From Pseudolabrys sp. (lineage in GTDB: Bacteria; Pseudomonadota; Alphaproteobacteria; Rhizobiales; Xanthobacteraceae), in contig JAFIGS010000006.1 in NCBI GenBank assembly GCA_017849615.1, positions 62,001 through 126,000 on the forward strand: a DNA stretch of 64,000 nucleotides. The letters are read 5' to 3'. Under the pieces are notes generated by a model, which saw only the letters and a program-made list of their open reading frames with translations, was not told where the DNA came from and searched no databases. This document shows, in pieces, positions 1 to 8,454 of this stretch. A program made the position numbers and the translations under genes. Each line of letters begins with the position of its first letter. Within the stretch, counting starts at the first letter, position 1.

Positions 1-591
1 TTCCGCTTCGACGCCTCGATCTACTACACGCGGTTCAAGGGCTTCATCTACCGCCGCCTCACCGGCAACACCTGCAGCGAAGCGGGCGACTGCACCGGCG
101 CCGCCGAACTCAACGAGGCGATCTATTCGCAGGCCGACGCCACCTTCCGCGGCGGCGAATTCCAGAGCCAGTGGGACATCCTGCCGCTCGGCTCCGGCAT
201 GTTCGGCATCGAGAACCAGTTCGACGTGGTACGCGCCACTTTCACCGACGGCACCAATGTGCCGCGCATCCCGCCGGTGCGCCTCGGCGGCGGCGTCTAC
301 TGGCGCGACGCCAACTGGTTCGCGCGCGTCAAGCTGATCCACGCCTTCGCGCAGAACAACGTCGCCACCGTCGCGGATTCAGGCACCGGCGCCTATGACG
401 ACCTGCGCGCAGAGGTGAGCTACAACTGGAAAAATGCGAAACCGCGCTTCGACCAGCTCGGCGAATTCACGGTCGGCATCAGCGGCAGCAACCTCCTGAA
501 CCGCGACATCCGCAACGCCGCGTCCTACAGCAAGGACCAGGTGCTGATGCCCGGCGCCAGTGTGCGGGTGTTCGCGAGCGTGAGGTATTGA
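1..591 (+). CDS. TonB-dependent outer-membrane receptor, C-terminal part (5' end outside window)
   Basis: This is the C-terminal part of a TonB-dependent receptor; about 196 codons remain, in the frame starting at base 1. Alternating aromatic and polar residues (FRFDASIYYTRFKGF at the left edge) look like transmembrane beta strands. A loop holds two nearby cysteines (CSEAGDC). The late-barrel phrase GISGSNLLNRDI and the aromatic end VFASVRY are typical of the last strands of these 22-stranded barrels. Such receptors import iron chelates, cobalamin or other scarce ligands through the outer membrane, driven by TonB-ExbBD. The ligand cannot be told because the plug domain and TonB box are outside the window. 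No TonB or periplasmic partner is visible nearby. Confidence 0.85.
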   Translation, partial: FRFDASIYYTRFKGFIYRRLTGNTCSEAGDCTGAAELNEAIYSQADATFRGGEFQSQWDILPLGSGMFGIENQFDVVRATFTDGTNVPRIPPVRLGGGVYWRDANWFARVKLIHAFAQNNVATVADSGTGAYDDLRAEVSYNWKNAKPRFDQLGEFTVGISGSNLLNRDIRNAASYSKDQVLMPGASVRVFASVRY

Positions 592-594
592 GCT

Positions 595-717
595 TGTCCC
601 GGGCGCAGTGCGGCACGCGTTCGTGACGCGCTGCAGACCCGGGACCGCCAAAGCACGCGGGTGGTACGGCCCCGGATCTGCGGCGCACCGCAAGTGCGCT
701 GCGTCGCGTCCGGGGCA
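595..717. repeat. Palindromic intergenic repeat, family E copy 1
   Basis: The gap between the receptor and xseA is filled by a GC-rich element made of two hairpins, one built on CCCGGG...CCCGGG and one on CCCCGGATCTGCGG...CGCGTCCGGGG. A shorter relative is seen after groEL at 50968. It abuts the receptor stop codon, so it may act as a 3' end hairpin for the receptor mRNA. I see no gene in this gap. Confidence 0.6.
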
Positions 718-720
718 GGT

Positions 721-2310
721 TTACCCAAACAAACTGCCCTGCCCGCCACCTTCAGCGTCGCCGCGCGGCTTCCTGGCCCGCGGCGATGGCTTGGCGACTT
801 CGACCACGGTTTCGGTAACGATCGTCTCGCGCACGACGACCGAACCGGCGCCGCCCGCCGTCGCCGCCACGCGGCCATCGGCGAATTCGATATCCAGCAT
901 CGCGCCGCTCGCCACCTGCGCCGCCGCGCGCACCGGCTGGCCCTTGTCGTCGCGCACCAGCGCGAAGCCGCGCTTGAGCACCTCGCGATAGGAGAACGCC
1001 GCCAGCAGCCGCTCGGCGCGCTCGATGCGGGTGTGATGCAGCTTGAGCAGCGCCAGCGTGGCGCGGCGCGAGCGCTCGCCGAAGGCCGTGACGCGCTCGC
1101 GCGCGCGTTCGATCCGCGCATGATGCGCCTGTGCATTGGCCAGCAGGCTGGCCTTGAGGCGCTGGTTGAGCGCGTCATAGCGATCGCGCCGGCGCTCGAC
1201 GGTGTTGGACAGAAGCTGCGGCGCCAGCCGCGTGGCGACGCGCGTATATTGGGTGTGATGCACCTGCGCATTGGCGCGCAGCGCGCGCGGCAGACGCTCG
1301 GCCAGGGTGTCGAGACGCTGGCGCGGCTCGGCGAGAATGTCCTTCGGCAGCGCGCGCGACAGCATGGTGAGTTCGCGGCGGTGCCGCTCCATGCCGCGCT
1401 GCATGCAGGCGAGCTTGCGCGCGCCCAGCCCGTTCAGCGTCTGCAACAGCTCGACGCGCACCGGCACGGCCATCTCGGCCGCCGCGGTCGGCGTCGGCGC
1501 GCGCTTGTCGGAGGCAAAGTCGATCAGCGTGACATCAGTCTCGTGGCCGACGGCGGAGATCAGCGGGATCATGCTGCCCGCCGCGGCGCGCACCACGATC
1601 TCCTCGTTGAACGACCACAGATCCTCGAGCGAGCCGCCGCCGCGCGCGACGATGATGAGATCGGGGCGCGGAATGCGCCCGCCCTCCGGCAGATTGTTGA
1701 AGCCCTCAATGGCGGCCGCGACTTCGGCGGCGGACTGCTCGCCCTGCACGCGCACCGGCCAGACCAGCACATGGCGCGGGAAGCGGTCCGACAGCCGATG
1801 CAGGATGTCGCGGATCACCGCGCCGGTCGGCGAGGTGACGACGCCGATCACCTCCGGCAGGAACGGAATGAGCTGCTTGCGCGCCTCGTCGAACAGGCCC
1901 TCGGCGGCGAGCTTCTTCTTGCGCTCCTCGAGCAGCTTCATCAGCGCGCCGACACCGGCGGGCTCGAGGCTGTCGATGACGATCTGGTACTTCGACGAGC
2001 CCGGGAAGGTCGTCAGCTTGCCGGTGGCGATGACGTCGAGGCCCTCCTCGGGCTTGACGCGCATGCGGCCATAAACGCCCTTCCAGATCACGCCCTCGAT
2101 CACGGCGCGGTCGTCCTTGAGGCGGAAATAGCAGTGCCCCGAGGGCGAGGCGCCACGGAAGCCCGACACCTCCCCGCGCACCCGGACGAAGCCGTAGGCG
2201 TCCTCCACCGTGCGCTTGAGCGCCGCGGACAGTTCCGAGACGGACCATTCGACGAGGTTCGAGGCGGGGGCCTCGGCGCGGCTCTCAGCAGGGATTCGGG
2301 GGCTCGGCAT
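721..2310 (-). CDS. xseA: Exodeoxyribonuclease VII large subunit
   Basis: This is the large, catalytic subunit of exonuclease VII, which with XseB degrades single-stranded DNA to acid-soluble oligonucleotides in the cytoplasm. The 529 residues start with an OB-fold DNA-binding domain (about 20-120, with VRGEVSGFR and CYFRLKDD). The catalytic region holds [11 protein letters not shown] near 158, [13 protein letters not shown] near 223 and [20 protein letters not shown] near 255, followed by a long helical coiled part. The start at 2310 (MPSPRIP) was chosen because the reading frame further upstream does not resemble the family. The protein is longer than the E. coli one (456 residues), which is normal in alphaproteobacteria. 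It diverges from purD; xseB is not in the window. Confidence 0.97.
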   Translation of the reverse strand: MPSPRIPAESRAEAPASNLVEWSVSELSAALKRTVEDAYGFVRVRGEVSGFRGASPSGHCYFRLKDDRAVIEGVIWKGVYGRMRVKPEEGLDVIATGKLTTFPGSSKYQIVIDSLEPAGVGALMKLLEERKKKLAAEGLFDEARKQLIPFLPEVIGVVTSPTGAVIRDILHRLSDRFPRHVLVWPVRVQGEQSAAEVAAAIEGFNNLPEGGRIPRPDLIIVARGGGSLEDLWSFNEEIVVRAAAGSMIPLISAVGHETDVTLIDFASDKRAPTPTAAAEMAVPVRVELLQTLNGLGARKLACMQRGMERHRRELTMLSRALPKDILAEPRQRLDTLAERLPRALRANAQVHHTQYTRVATRLAPQLLSNTVERRRDRYDALNQRLKASLLANAQAHHARIERARERVTAFGERSRRATLALLKLHHTRIERAERLLAAFSYREVLKRGFALVRDDKGQPVRAAAQVASGAMLDIEFADGRVAATAGGAGSVVVRETIVTETVVEVAKPSPRARKPRGDAEGGGQGSLFG

Positions 2311-2425
2311 GCCCCCGATATACGCGCTCCGGCAGCGGCCCGAAACAGCGCGATTTTCCCCTGTCGATAGTGGTGTTCCCGCCCCTTGCCGCAGCGCTCC
2401 CCGCCCGCTAACCGGTCTGACCAAC

Positions 2426-2530
2426 CGTCATTCCGGGGCGCGCGGCAGCGCGAACCCGGAATCCAGCCTGATCCGAGGATGTCGCTGGATTCCGGGCTCG
2501 CGGGCTTGACGCCCGCGCCCCGGAATGACG
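2426..2530. repeat. Palindromic repeat, family A copy 1
   Basis: The element begins and ends with inverted copies of CGTCATTCCGGGGCGCG. Inside lies a second inverted pair around CCGGAATCCAG and CTGGATTCCGG, so it can fold as two nested or side-by-side hairpins. Seven copies of this family occur in the window. This one lies in the divergent gap between xseA and purD, so promoters of both genes must sit beside or inside it. Confidence 0.9.
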
Positions 2531-2576
2531 GTCATGAGCCACGCCGCCACTGCCAGGACGATCGGACGCCCCCACC

Positions 2577-3857
2577 ATGAACATCCTCATTCTCGGTTCC
2601 GGCGGCCGCGAGCATGCGCTGGCCTGGAAGATCGCCGCGAGCCCGCTGACGACGAAACTGTACTGCGCCCCCGGCAATGCCGGCATCGCGCAGGAAGCGA
2701 CATGCGTCGCGCTCGATATCGCCGACCACCAGGCGGTGATCGCCTTCTGCAAGGACGCCAAAATCGACTTCGTCGTGGTCGGGCCGGAAGTGCCGCTGGT
2801 CGCCGGCATCGTCGATGATCTGGAGGCCGCCGGCATCAAGGTTTTCGGCCCGCGCAAGGCCGCCGCGCAGCTCGAGGGCTCCAAGGGCTTCACCAAGGAC
2901 CTGTGCAAGGCCAACAACATTCCGACCGCGGCCTATGAGCGCTTCACCGACGCCGCCGCCGCCAAAGCCTACATCCGCAAGCAAGGCGCGCCGATCGTGG
3001 TCAAGGCCGACGGCCTCGCCGCCGGCAAGGGCGTCGTCGTCGCCGCCACCGTCGCGGAAGCCGAAGCCGCCATCGACATGATTTTCGACGGCGGCCTCGG
3101 CGTGATGGCCGAAGTCGTGGTCGAGGATTGCCTTGTCGGCGAGGAAGCCTCGTTCTTCGCGCTGTGCGACGGCGACACCGCGCTTCCACTCGCCTCGGCT
3201 CAGGACCACAAGCGCGCTTACGACGGTGACAAGGGGCCGAACACCGGCGGTATGGGCGCCTATTCGCCGGCGCCGGTGATGACCGAAGCCATGAACAAGC
3301 GCGTGATGGCCGAGATCGTGCTGCCCACGGTCGCCGCGCTGAAAAAAGCCGGCACGCCGTTCAAGGGCGTGCTGTTCGCCGGGCTGATGATCACCAGGGA
3401 TGGCCCGCAGCTTATCGAATACAATGTGCGCTTCGGCGATCCGGAAACGCAGGTCATTCTTCTTCGGATGATGTCCGACATTCTGCCGGCGCTGATCGCC
3501 TCGCGCGACGGCCAGCTCAAAAATTTCAATCTGCGTTGGTACGACGACGCCGCTCTCACCGTGGTGATGGCCGCGAAGGGCTATCCGGGCAGCTACGCCA
3601 AGGGCACGATCATCAAGGGCCTCGACAAGGCGGCGCAGATCGACGGTGTCGAGATATTCCATGCCGGCACCAGGCGCGATGGCGACACCATCGTCGCCAA
3701 TGGCGGACGCGTGCTTAACGTTTGCGCGCGCGGCAAGACCGTCGCCGAGGCGCAGCGGCGCGCTTACGAAGCGGTCGACAGGATCGACTGGCCGGAAGGC
3801 TTCTGCCGCCGCGATATCGGTTGGCAGGCCATCGCGCGCGAAACGACGAAGCCATAA
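2577..3857 (+). CDS. purD: Phosphoribosylamine-glycine ligase (GAR synthetase)
   Basis: PurD makes glycinamide ribonucleotide from 5-phosphoribosylamine, glycine and ATP, the second step of de novo purine synthesis. The 426-residue length matches the family. The N-terminal Rossmann-like segment reads [18 protein letters not shown]; the ATP-grasp part shows [14 protein letters not shown] near 142-155 and the [20 protein letters not shown] signature near 210-229. The substrate/metal site phrase [12 protein letters not shown] follows near 280. The gene stands alone, divergent from xseA, and is followed by a strong hairpin with a T-run. I saw no purine riboswitch core upstream. Confidence 0.98.
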   Translation: MNILILGSGGREHALAWKIAASPLTTKLYCAPGNAGIAQEATCVALDIADHQAVIAFCKDAKIDFVVVGPEVPLVAGIVDDLEAAGIKVFGPRKAAAQLEGSKGFTKDLCKANNIPTAAYERFTDAAAAKAYIRKQGAPIVVKADGLAAGKGVVVAATVAEAEAAIDMIFDGGLGVMAEVVVEDCLVGEEASFFALCDGDTALPLASAQDHKRAYDGDKGPNTGGMGAYSPAPVMTEAMNKRVMAEIVLPTVAALKKAGTPFKGVLFAGLMITRDGPQLIEYNVRFGDPETQVILLRMMSDILPALIASRDGQLKNFNLRWYDDAALTVVMAAKGYPGSYAKGTIIKGLDKAAQIDGVEIFHAGTRRDGDTIVANGGRVLNVCARGKTVAEAQRRAYEAVDRIDWPEGFCRRDIGWQAIARETTKP

Positions 3858-3920
3858 CGACGAGTCTCACGATCTCGTTATCGCCCGCGCATAAAGCACG
3901 CATAAAATAAGCATGCGCAT

Positions 3921-3951
3921 GCCACGCATGCGCATGCGTGGCTCTGTTTTT
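3921..3951 (+). terminator. Rho-independent terminator after purD
   Basis: A 22-bp perfect palindrome (3921-3942, arms GCCACGCATGC and GCATGCGTGGC) is followed by a short T-run ending at 3951. Part of it, GCATGCGCATG, is also repeated in tandem just upstream. Position and T-run fit a purD terminator. Confidence 0.7.
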
Positions 3952-3968
3952 CGCCGCAAGCCGCACCT

Positions 3969-4003
3969 AGCTCCCTCGTCACGGGCGACGAAGGACTGGA
4001 GCT
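3969..4003 (+). promoter_or_regulatory. Leader hairpin holding the Shine-Dalgarno of the secreted protein
   Basis: Arms AGCTCC (3969-3974) and GGAGCT (3998-4003) pair, with an inner stem TCGTC/GACGA. The GGAG at 3998-4001 is the only good ribosome-binding site for the ATG at 4011, so the fold would hide it. Whether it forms in vivo is not known. Confidence 0.4.
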
Positions 4004-4010
4004 ACCGACT

Positions 4011-4271
4011 ATGAAAAAGTTTCTCATCGCTGCCGCCCTCGTGACTGCCGCGGCCTCGCCGTCGTTCGCAGCGACGATTCATCATCGCCATGCGATGACG
4101 CCGGAGAGGATGGCGGCCGCTTCCGACGACATGGCGTTCGGTGCTTACGCCATGTCGCCGGCCACCACTGTCGTCGTGCAGAACGGCCAGGTGCTCGGCG
4201 CCGATCCAGATCTGTTCATCCGCGCCGAGCTCATCCGTGAAGGCAATCCGGGCGATCTGGCCGGAAACTGA
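4011..4271 (+). CDS. Small secreted hypothetical protein
   Basis: An 86-residue protein with a clear Sec signal peptide: MKKF, a hydrophobic stretch LIAAALVTAAAS and an Ala-X-Ala type cleavage site at SFAAT, about residue 20. The mature part of about 65 residues has a His-rich start (TIHHRHAM), then DDMAFGAYAM, and a conserved-looking end with LFIRAELIREGNPGDLAGN. The start is supported by GGAG nine bases upstream. I do not recognise a family; a periplasmic role is inferred from the signal peptide only. It is a single gene between two hairpins, hence probably its own transcript. Confidence 0.75.
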   Translation: MKKFLIAAALVTAAASPSFAATIHHRHAMTPERMAAASDDMAFGAYAMSPATTVVVQNGQVLGADPDLFIRAELIREGNPGDLAGN

Positions 4272-4286
4272 CGCGGTCGTACCTGC

Positions 4287-4315
4287 GGCAAGGTCCGGTG
4301 CGTCCGGGCCTTGCC
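4287..4315 (+). terminator. Hairpin after the small secreted protein
   Basis: Arms GGCAAGGTCCGG and CCGGGCCTTGCC pair over 12 positions with one G-U type mismatch and a five-base loop. There is no T-run behind it, so it may be a weak terminator or a 3' stabiliser. Confidence 0.5.
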
Positions 4316-4399
4316 GCCTCGTCTCCAGCCGCTAAAGTCGCGCCGTCAGAAACGACGGCACGAAAGGTGGCGCCATGCGGATAGCGCGAAATCGACGCG

Positions 4400-5509
4400 A
4401 TGTCGGGCCCCGTGGCTCTTGATATGGCCGTAGATCGCCAGCAGGCCTTCTCGGGCACCAAGGAAACGCCGGCCGCCTTGCGCATGGACGAAGCGCGGCT
4501 CGCCGACTATCTCAGCGCCCATATTGGCGGCTTCGCCGGGCCGCTGGCGGCGCGACAGTTCAAGGGCGGCCAGTCGAACCCCACTTATCTTCTGGAGACG
4601 CCGTCGCGGCGCTACGTGCTGCGCCGCAAGCCGCCGGGCAAGCTGCTGCCGTCCGCGCATGCGGTGGATCGCGAGTACCGCGTCATCGGCGCGCTGCACG
4701 CCCAGGGCTTTCCTGTCGCCGAACCGCTGGTCTACTGCAACGACGAGGCCATCGCCGGCACCGCCTTCTATGTCATGAGCTTCGCCGACGGCCGCGTGTT
4801 CTGGGAACCGTCGATGCCCGGTTCCGACCCGGCCGAGCGCGCCGCGGTGTACGACGCCATGAACGACACCATCGCGCGCCTGCATGCGTTCGATCCGGCG
4901 GCGATCGGCCTCGGCGATTACGGCCGCGGCGAGAACTATGTCGCGCGGCAGGTCGATCGCTGGTCGAAGCAGTATCGCGCCTCGCAGACCGAAACCATCG
5001 AGCCGATGGAGAAGCTGATCGACTGGCTGCCGCGGAACATTCCGCCGGCCGGTCCGGCGCGGCTGGTGCATGGCGATTTCCGCATCGACAATCTGATCAT
5101 TGCGAAGGATTCACCATCCGTCATCGCGGTGCTCGACTGGGAACTGTCCACGCTGGGCGATCCGCTCGCCGATTTCACCTATCACCTGATGGCCTGGCAC
5201 ATGCCGCAAAGCGAAAGCGCGGCCGGCACCGCCACCTTGCAGGGTCACGATCTCGGCGCGCTCGGCATCCCGTCGATGACGGATTACGTCGATGACTACG
5301 TGGCGCGCACCGGGCTCGACCCGCGGCCGCATCTTAACGTCTACCTCGCCTACAATTTCTTCCGCATCGCCGCGATCCTGCAGGGCATTATCGGCCGCGT
5401 CCGCGACGGCACCGCGACCTCGGATCACGCGCCGGCCAAGGCGGAGATGATCCGGCCGCTGGCCGACAAGGCCTGGGGATTCGCGCGCGCCGCCGGCGCG
5501 GCGGAATAA
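4400..5509 (+). CDS. Phosphotransferase, APH/ACAD10-like family
   Basis: A 369-residue cytoplasmic protein of the aminoglycoside-phosphotransferase fold, close to the kinase domain that accompanies acyl-CoA dehydrogenases (ACAD10/11 type). The nucleotide loop region reads KGGQSNPTYLLE near 56 and the Lys-bearing strand RYVLRRKPPGKLLPSAH near 72-88. The catalytic loop HGDFRIDNLI lies near 222 and the metal-binding DWELSTLGDPLAD near 246. Known relatives phosphorylate hydroxy-acyl substrates before dehydration in beta-oxidation; antibiotic resistance is less likely. No acyl-CoA dehydrogenase is adjacent, so the substrate is inferred from family only. The first 30 residues have no family match, so a later start is possible. 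Confidence 0.85.
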   Translation: MSGPVALDMAVDRQQAFSGTKETPAALRMDEARLADYLSAHIGGFAGPLAARQFKGGQSNPTYLLETPSRRYVLRRKPPGKLLPSAHAVDREYRVIGALHAQGFPVAEPLVYCNDEAIAGTAFYVMSFADGRVFWEPSMPGSDPAERAAVYDAMNDTIARLHAFDPAAIGLGDYGRGENYVARQVDRWSKQYRASQTETIEPMEKLIDWLPRNIPPAGPARLVHGDFRIDNLIIAKDSPSVIAVLDWELSTLGDPLADFTYHLMAWHMPQSESAAGTATLQGHDLGALGIPSMTDYVDDYVARTGLDPRPHLNVYLAYNFFRIAAILQGIIGRVRDGTATSDHAPAKAEMIRPLADKAWGFARAAGAAE

Positions 5510-5609
5510 ACAGCCTAAAATAAACAACTCATTTTAGAGGCATTCGAGCGGTTTCGTCCGCCTTTCCTTCAGCCGCGTTTGCGTATCTTAACCGCGACAG
5601 GAGGTCTCC

Positions 5610-5798
5610 ATGACGAGCGCCAGTATCGGCATTCGTGGCGTTTCGCCGTTTGCCGCCACGCCGCAAAGTCGCAGGCGATTGCCGGAGCGTGGCAGCGAGC
5701 GCTCGCTCGCCAAGCATGCCGACGCGAAGGACGACGACGGCGCGGCGCAGGAGCCCGAGTCGCTCGATCCCGGCCGCCTCATCGACATCACGGTCTGA
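5610..5798 (+). CDS. Small hypothetical protein, 62 residues
   Basis: A short reading frame with an unusually good ribosome-binding site: AGGAGGT ends five bases before the ATG. The product is polar and rich in Ala, Arg, Asp and Pro, with no signal peptide, membrane segment or motif I recognise. It starts MTSASIGIRGVSPF and ends PGRLIDITV. It lies tail to tail with tadA. The binding site is the main reason to call it; it could still be chance in GC-rich DNA. Confidence 0.5.
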   Translation: MTSASIGIRGVSPFAATPQSRRRLPERGSERSLAKHADAKDDDGAAQEPESLDPGRLIDITV

Positions 5799-5821
5799 GG
5801 CACTTAAATTCCGCGCGCGGT

Positions 5822-6268
5822 CTAGCGCCGCGCCGCGAAGAACTCCCGCAACAGCGCAGCACATTCGGCTTCACCGATGCCGCCATAGACCTCCGGTCTG
5901 TGGTGGCAGGTGGGGCTGCCGAAAAAGCGCACGCCACTCTCCACCGCGCCGCCCTTCGGGTCGGCGGCGCCAAAATAGAGCCGCCGGATGCGGGCGAAGG
6001 ACAAGGCCGCCGCGCACATGGTGCAGGGCTCCAGCGTCACGTAGAGATCGCAGCCGGTCAGCCGCTCGGTGCCGATTGTGGCCGCCGCCGCGCGGATGGC
6101 GATCAGTTCCGCATGGCCGGTGGGGTCCTTGTCGGCCAGGGTTCGGTTGCCGGCCCGCGCCACCACCTCGCCGTCGCGGACGATGACGCAGCCGATCGGC
6201 ACCTCGCCGCGCGCCGCCGCGGCGCGGGCTTCCTCGAGGGCGAGTTGCATGAAGGAGGACGATGCCAT
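5822..6268 (-). CDS. tadA: tRNA-specific adenosine deaminase
   Basis: TadA converts adenosine 34 to inosine in the anticodon of tRNA-Arg(ACG). The 148-residue protein has the zinc deaminase signature: HAE in PTGHAELIAIRAAA (about 50-63) and the two cysteines of LEPCTMCAAAL (about 80-90). The PCxxC spacing and the FGAADPKGGAVESG stretch match TadA rather than cytidine or guanine deaminase. I chose ATG 6268 (MASSSFM) over the ATG 12 bases upstream because a GAGGG motif sits at the right distance. The gene is divergent from the pseudouridine synthase gene, with only 36 bp between the starts. Confidence 0.95.
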   Translation of the reverse strand: MASSSFMQLALEEARAAAARGEVPIGCVIVRDGEVVARAGNRTLADKDPTGHAELIAIRAAAATIGTERLTGCDLYVTLEPCTMCAAALSFARIRRLYFGAADPKGGAVESGVRFFGSPTCHHRPEVYGGIGEAECAALLREFFAARR

Positions 6269-6304
6269 AAACGCCCTCATAGCCGGGCATCACGGCGGAG
6301 ACAA

Positions 6305-7264
6305 ATGAGCGACAAAACCAGCAGCGGCGAGCGCATCGCCAAGGTCATGGCCCGCGCCGGCCTCGCCTCGCGCCGCGAGGCCGAGGCCTGGATCGCGGAA
6401 GGCCGCGTCTCGGTCAACGGCCAGGTCATCACCTCGCCGGCGCTCAACGTCACCGCATCCGACCGCATCGTGGTCGACGGCGCCAGGATGCCGGGCCGCG
6501 AGCGCACCCGGCTGTTCCTCTACAACAAGCCGCGCGGGCTGGTGACGACGCATTCCGACCCGGAAGGCCGCCCGACCATCTTCGGCGCGCTGCCCAGGAA
6601 GCTGCCGCGCCTCATCAGCGTCGGCCGCCTCGACATGAACACCGAGGGCCTGCTGCTGCTCACCAATGACGGCGGCCTCGCCCGCACGCTCGAACTGCCG
6701 GCCACCGCCTGGCTGCGCCGCTACCGTGTGCGCGCCAATGGCCGCGTCGATCAGGCCACGCTCGACAGACTGCGCGACGGCGTCACCGTCGAAGGCGTGC
6801 ATTACGGCCCGATCGAGGCGCTGCTCGAGCGCGCGCAGGGCGCCAATTCGTGGCTGTCCTTCGCCATCCGCGAGGGCAAGAACCGCGAAGTGCGCAAGGT
6901 GCTGGAGTCCCTCGGGCTGCGCGTCAACCGCCTGATCCGCGTCTCCTACGGCCCCTTCATGCTCGGCGACCTGCCCGAGGGTGAGGTCAAGGAAGTGGAG
7001 AGCGCGGCCCTGCGCGCCGAACTCGGTGAGAAGATCGTGGAGCAATCGGGCGCCGATTTCTCGGCGCCGCTCGTCAGCGACGAGGAGCGCATCCCGCGCA
7101 AACGCCCCGCAGCGCCGCGGCGGGACGCGCCGGCGCCCCGCCAGCGCGAAGAGGTGACCGCCTGGGGCCGCGAGAAGGAACAGCGCGCGCAGCAGAAGAA
7201 GCGCCCGCGCCGCGACCGCAGCAAGAGCGGGCCCCGCCCCGCTTATCCGAGAAACAGCAAATGA
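6305..7264 (+). CDS. Pseudouridine synthase, RsuA/RluB family
   Basis: A 319-residue rRNA-modifying enzyme that isomerises uridine in 23S or 16S rRNA. An S4 RNA-binding domain fills the first 60 residues (IAKVMARAGLASRREAEAWI). The catalytic aspartate is in GRLDMNTEGLLLLTNDG near 106, and the C-terminal catalytic phrase EGKNREVRKVLESLGL is near 190. A basic, low-complexity tail of about 65 residues (RKRPAAPRRD to the end) follows, as in alphaproteobacterial RluB homologues. RluB (23S U2605) is more likely than RsuA because of the tail, but I cannot separate them firmly. rsmD lies 52 bp downstream, so both rRNA modifiers may be cotranscribed. Confidence 0.92.
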   Translation: MSDKTSSGERIAKVMARAGLASRREAEAWIAEGRVSVNGQVITSPALNVTASDRIVVDGARMPGRERTRLFLYNKPRGLVTTHSDPEGRPTIFGALPRKLPRLISVGRLDMNTEGLLLLTNDGGLARTLELPATAWLRRYRVRANGRVDQATLDRLRDGVTVEGVHYGPIEALLERAQGANSWLSFAIREGKNREVRKVLESLGLRVNRLIRVSYGPFMLGDLPEGEVKEVESAALRAELGEKIVEQSGADFSAPLVSDEERIPRKRPAAPRRDAPAPRQREEVTAWGREKEQRAQQKKRPRRDRSKSGPRPAYPRNSK

Positions 7265-7305
7265 TCCCGAAAAGTGGAATCCGGTTTTCGGATAAGATCA
7301 TTTGC
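7257..7305. repeat. Palindrome between the pseudouridine synthase gene and rsmD (family D)
   Basis: Perfect 10-bp arms GCAAATGATC (7257-7266) and GATCATTTGC (7296-7305) enclose an inner pair CCGAAAA/TTTTCGG. The motif around GATCCCGAAAAGTGG resembles a widespread rhizobial intergenic palindrome. It overlaps the last codons and stop of the upstream gene. A second, competing pairing uses CTTATCCGA (7242-7250) with TCGGATAAG (7288-7296). Confidence 0.75.
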
Positions 7306-7316
7306 AGAGATAAAAC

Positions 7317-7871
7317 ATGAGAGTCGTCGGCGGCCGCCTGCGTTCGCGCCCGATCGCCGGGCCGAAAGGCGAAGGCCTTCGCCCGACCGCGGATCGTCTG
7401 CGCGAGTCGCTGTTCAACATCCTGGCGCATGGTTATGGCAACCCGGTCGAAGGCGCGCGCGTGCTCGATCTTTTCGCCGGCACCGGCGCGCTCGGCATCG
7501 AGGCTTTGTCGCGCGGCGCAGCCTATGTGTTGTTCGTCGATGACGGCGTCGAGGCGCGCTCCCTGCTGCGTGGCAACACCGAGCAACTCGGCTTAGGGGG
7601 CACCAGCCGCATTTTCCGCCGCGACGCGACGAAGCTCGGCCCGGCCTACCCGTTGGAGCCTTTCAGCCTCGCCTTTCTCGATCCGCCCTATGGCAAGGGG
7701 CTCGCCGAACAGGCGCTGGTCTCCGCGCGCGACGGCGGCTGGCTGACGAAGGACGCGCTTGTCGTCGTCGAGGAAGCCGTGAGCGCGAAGTTCGCCGCGC
7801 CGGAGGGATTCGAGGAACTGGAGCGGCGGGCTTACGACGATAGCGAGTTGGTGTTCTTACGCCGCGCGTAA
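7317..7871 (+). CDS. rsmD: 16S rRNA (guanine966-N2)-methyltransferase
   Basis: RsmD methylates G966 of 16S rRNA during 30S assembly. The 184-residue protein starts with the family's MRVVGGRLRSRPI and GLRPTADRLRESLFN. The SAM-binding motif is DLFAGTGALGIEALSRG near 43-59, and the catalytic motif IV is DPPYGKG near 121. Length is as expected. It follows the pseudouridine synthase gene at 52 bp and is probably in the same transcript. Confidence 0.96.
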   Translation: MRVVGGRLRSRPIAGPKGEGLRPTADRLRESLFNILAHGYGNPVEGARVLDLFAGTGALGIEALSRGAAYVLFVDDGVEARSLLRGNTEQLGLGGTSRIFRRDATKLGPAYPLEPFSLAFLDPPYGKGLAEQALVSARDGGWLTKDALVVVEEAVSAKFAAPEGFEELERRAYDDSELVFLRRA

Positions 7872-7872
7872 C

Positions 7873-7957
7873 CGTCGCCCCCGCGAAAGCGGGGGCCCAT
7901 AACCCCTGTATAATCGAGAGGCTGCGGCGTATGGGTCCCCGCCTCCGCGGGGACGAC
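7873..7957. repeat. Palindromic inverted-pair repeat, family B copy 1
   Basis: Two hairpin units in inverted orientation: CGTCGCCCCCGCG...GCGGGGGCCCATA on the left and TATGGGTCCCCGCC...GCGGGGACGAC on the right, with about 30 bp between. It begins one base after the rsmD stop. The right unit, with its inner flank GCTGCGGCG, matches the left unit of the copy at 17689 in reverse orientation over about 37 bp. Confidence 0.9.
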
Positions 7958-7999
7958 CACAACTGCCTTGTACCGCAAGACACCAGAGCCGCCCGGCGC

Positions 8000-8371
8000 C
8001 TACTTCTTCTTCCAGACCTCGGTGCCCTTGGTGCCGGCATCGGTACGGCGCCACCATTTGCCTTCCAGCGAGCCGTCCGGCTTGATGTCCATCACCATGA
8101 TGACCACCTTGCCGTCGGCCAGCGAGCCGACGAACAGCTTGCTGCCGTCGACCTGACCGATGCCGACATATTTGCCGCCATCCCATTTCAGTTCGAGCGC
8201 GCCGCTCTTGTCCATGGTGACGGCCAGCGTGCCTTCACCGTCATATTTGGCGCCGTCGGTCTCGGTGCCGGTCACGACGTAGTTACCGAGCACCTTGGTA
8301 TTGTCCTGCGCCAATACCGGCGTCACCACGGTGACAAGGCCGAGCAGCGCCAAACCAAACATCGATTTCAT
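8000..8371 (-). CDS. Secreted hypothetical protein, 123 residues
   Basis: A signal peptide (MKSMFGLALLGLVTVVTPVLAQ, cleavage after the Ala-Gln region near 21) precedes a mature domain of about 100 residues. The mature part alternates short strands and turns (NYVVTGTETDGAKYDGEG, LELKWDGGKYVGIG, GSLEGKWWRR) and ends KGTEVWKKK, which suggests a small beta-rich periplasmic protein. The phrases resemble those of secreted lipocalin-like or fibronectin-attachment style proteins of rhizobia, but I cannot assign a family. It is a single gene on the minus strand before mutL's end. Confidence 0.8.
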   Translation of the reverse strand: MKSMFGLALLGLVTVVTPVLAQDNTKVLGNYVVTGTETDGAKYDGEGTLAVTMDKSGALELKWDGGKYVGIGQVDGSKLFVGSLADGKVVIMVMDIKPDGSLEGKWWRRTDAGTKGTEVWKKK

Positions 8372-8454
8372 GAAAGCCCCCCTGATAAAACAGCGGGCGG
8401 GAACTTATCGCCGTTCGGCGGCGCTGCCAATAAACAGCCTGTTTATATTCTCGC

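Noticed and set aside
661-2370. A long plus-strand open frame opposite xseA
   Set aside because: Pure shadow of xseA; no recognisable protein family and no ribosome-binding site.
2311-2576. Riboswitches upstream of purD, ribF and the cystathionine-synthase-like gene
   Set aside because: I looked for purine, FMN and SAM conserved cores and found none; only repeats and simple hairpins are present.
3911-3941. Tandem GCATGCGCAT as a possible CRISPR or satellite repeat
   Set aside because: Only two units without spacers, and they are part of a terminator-like palindrome.
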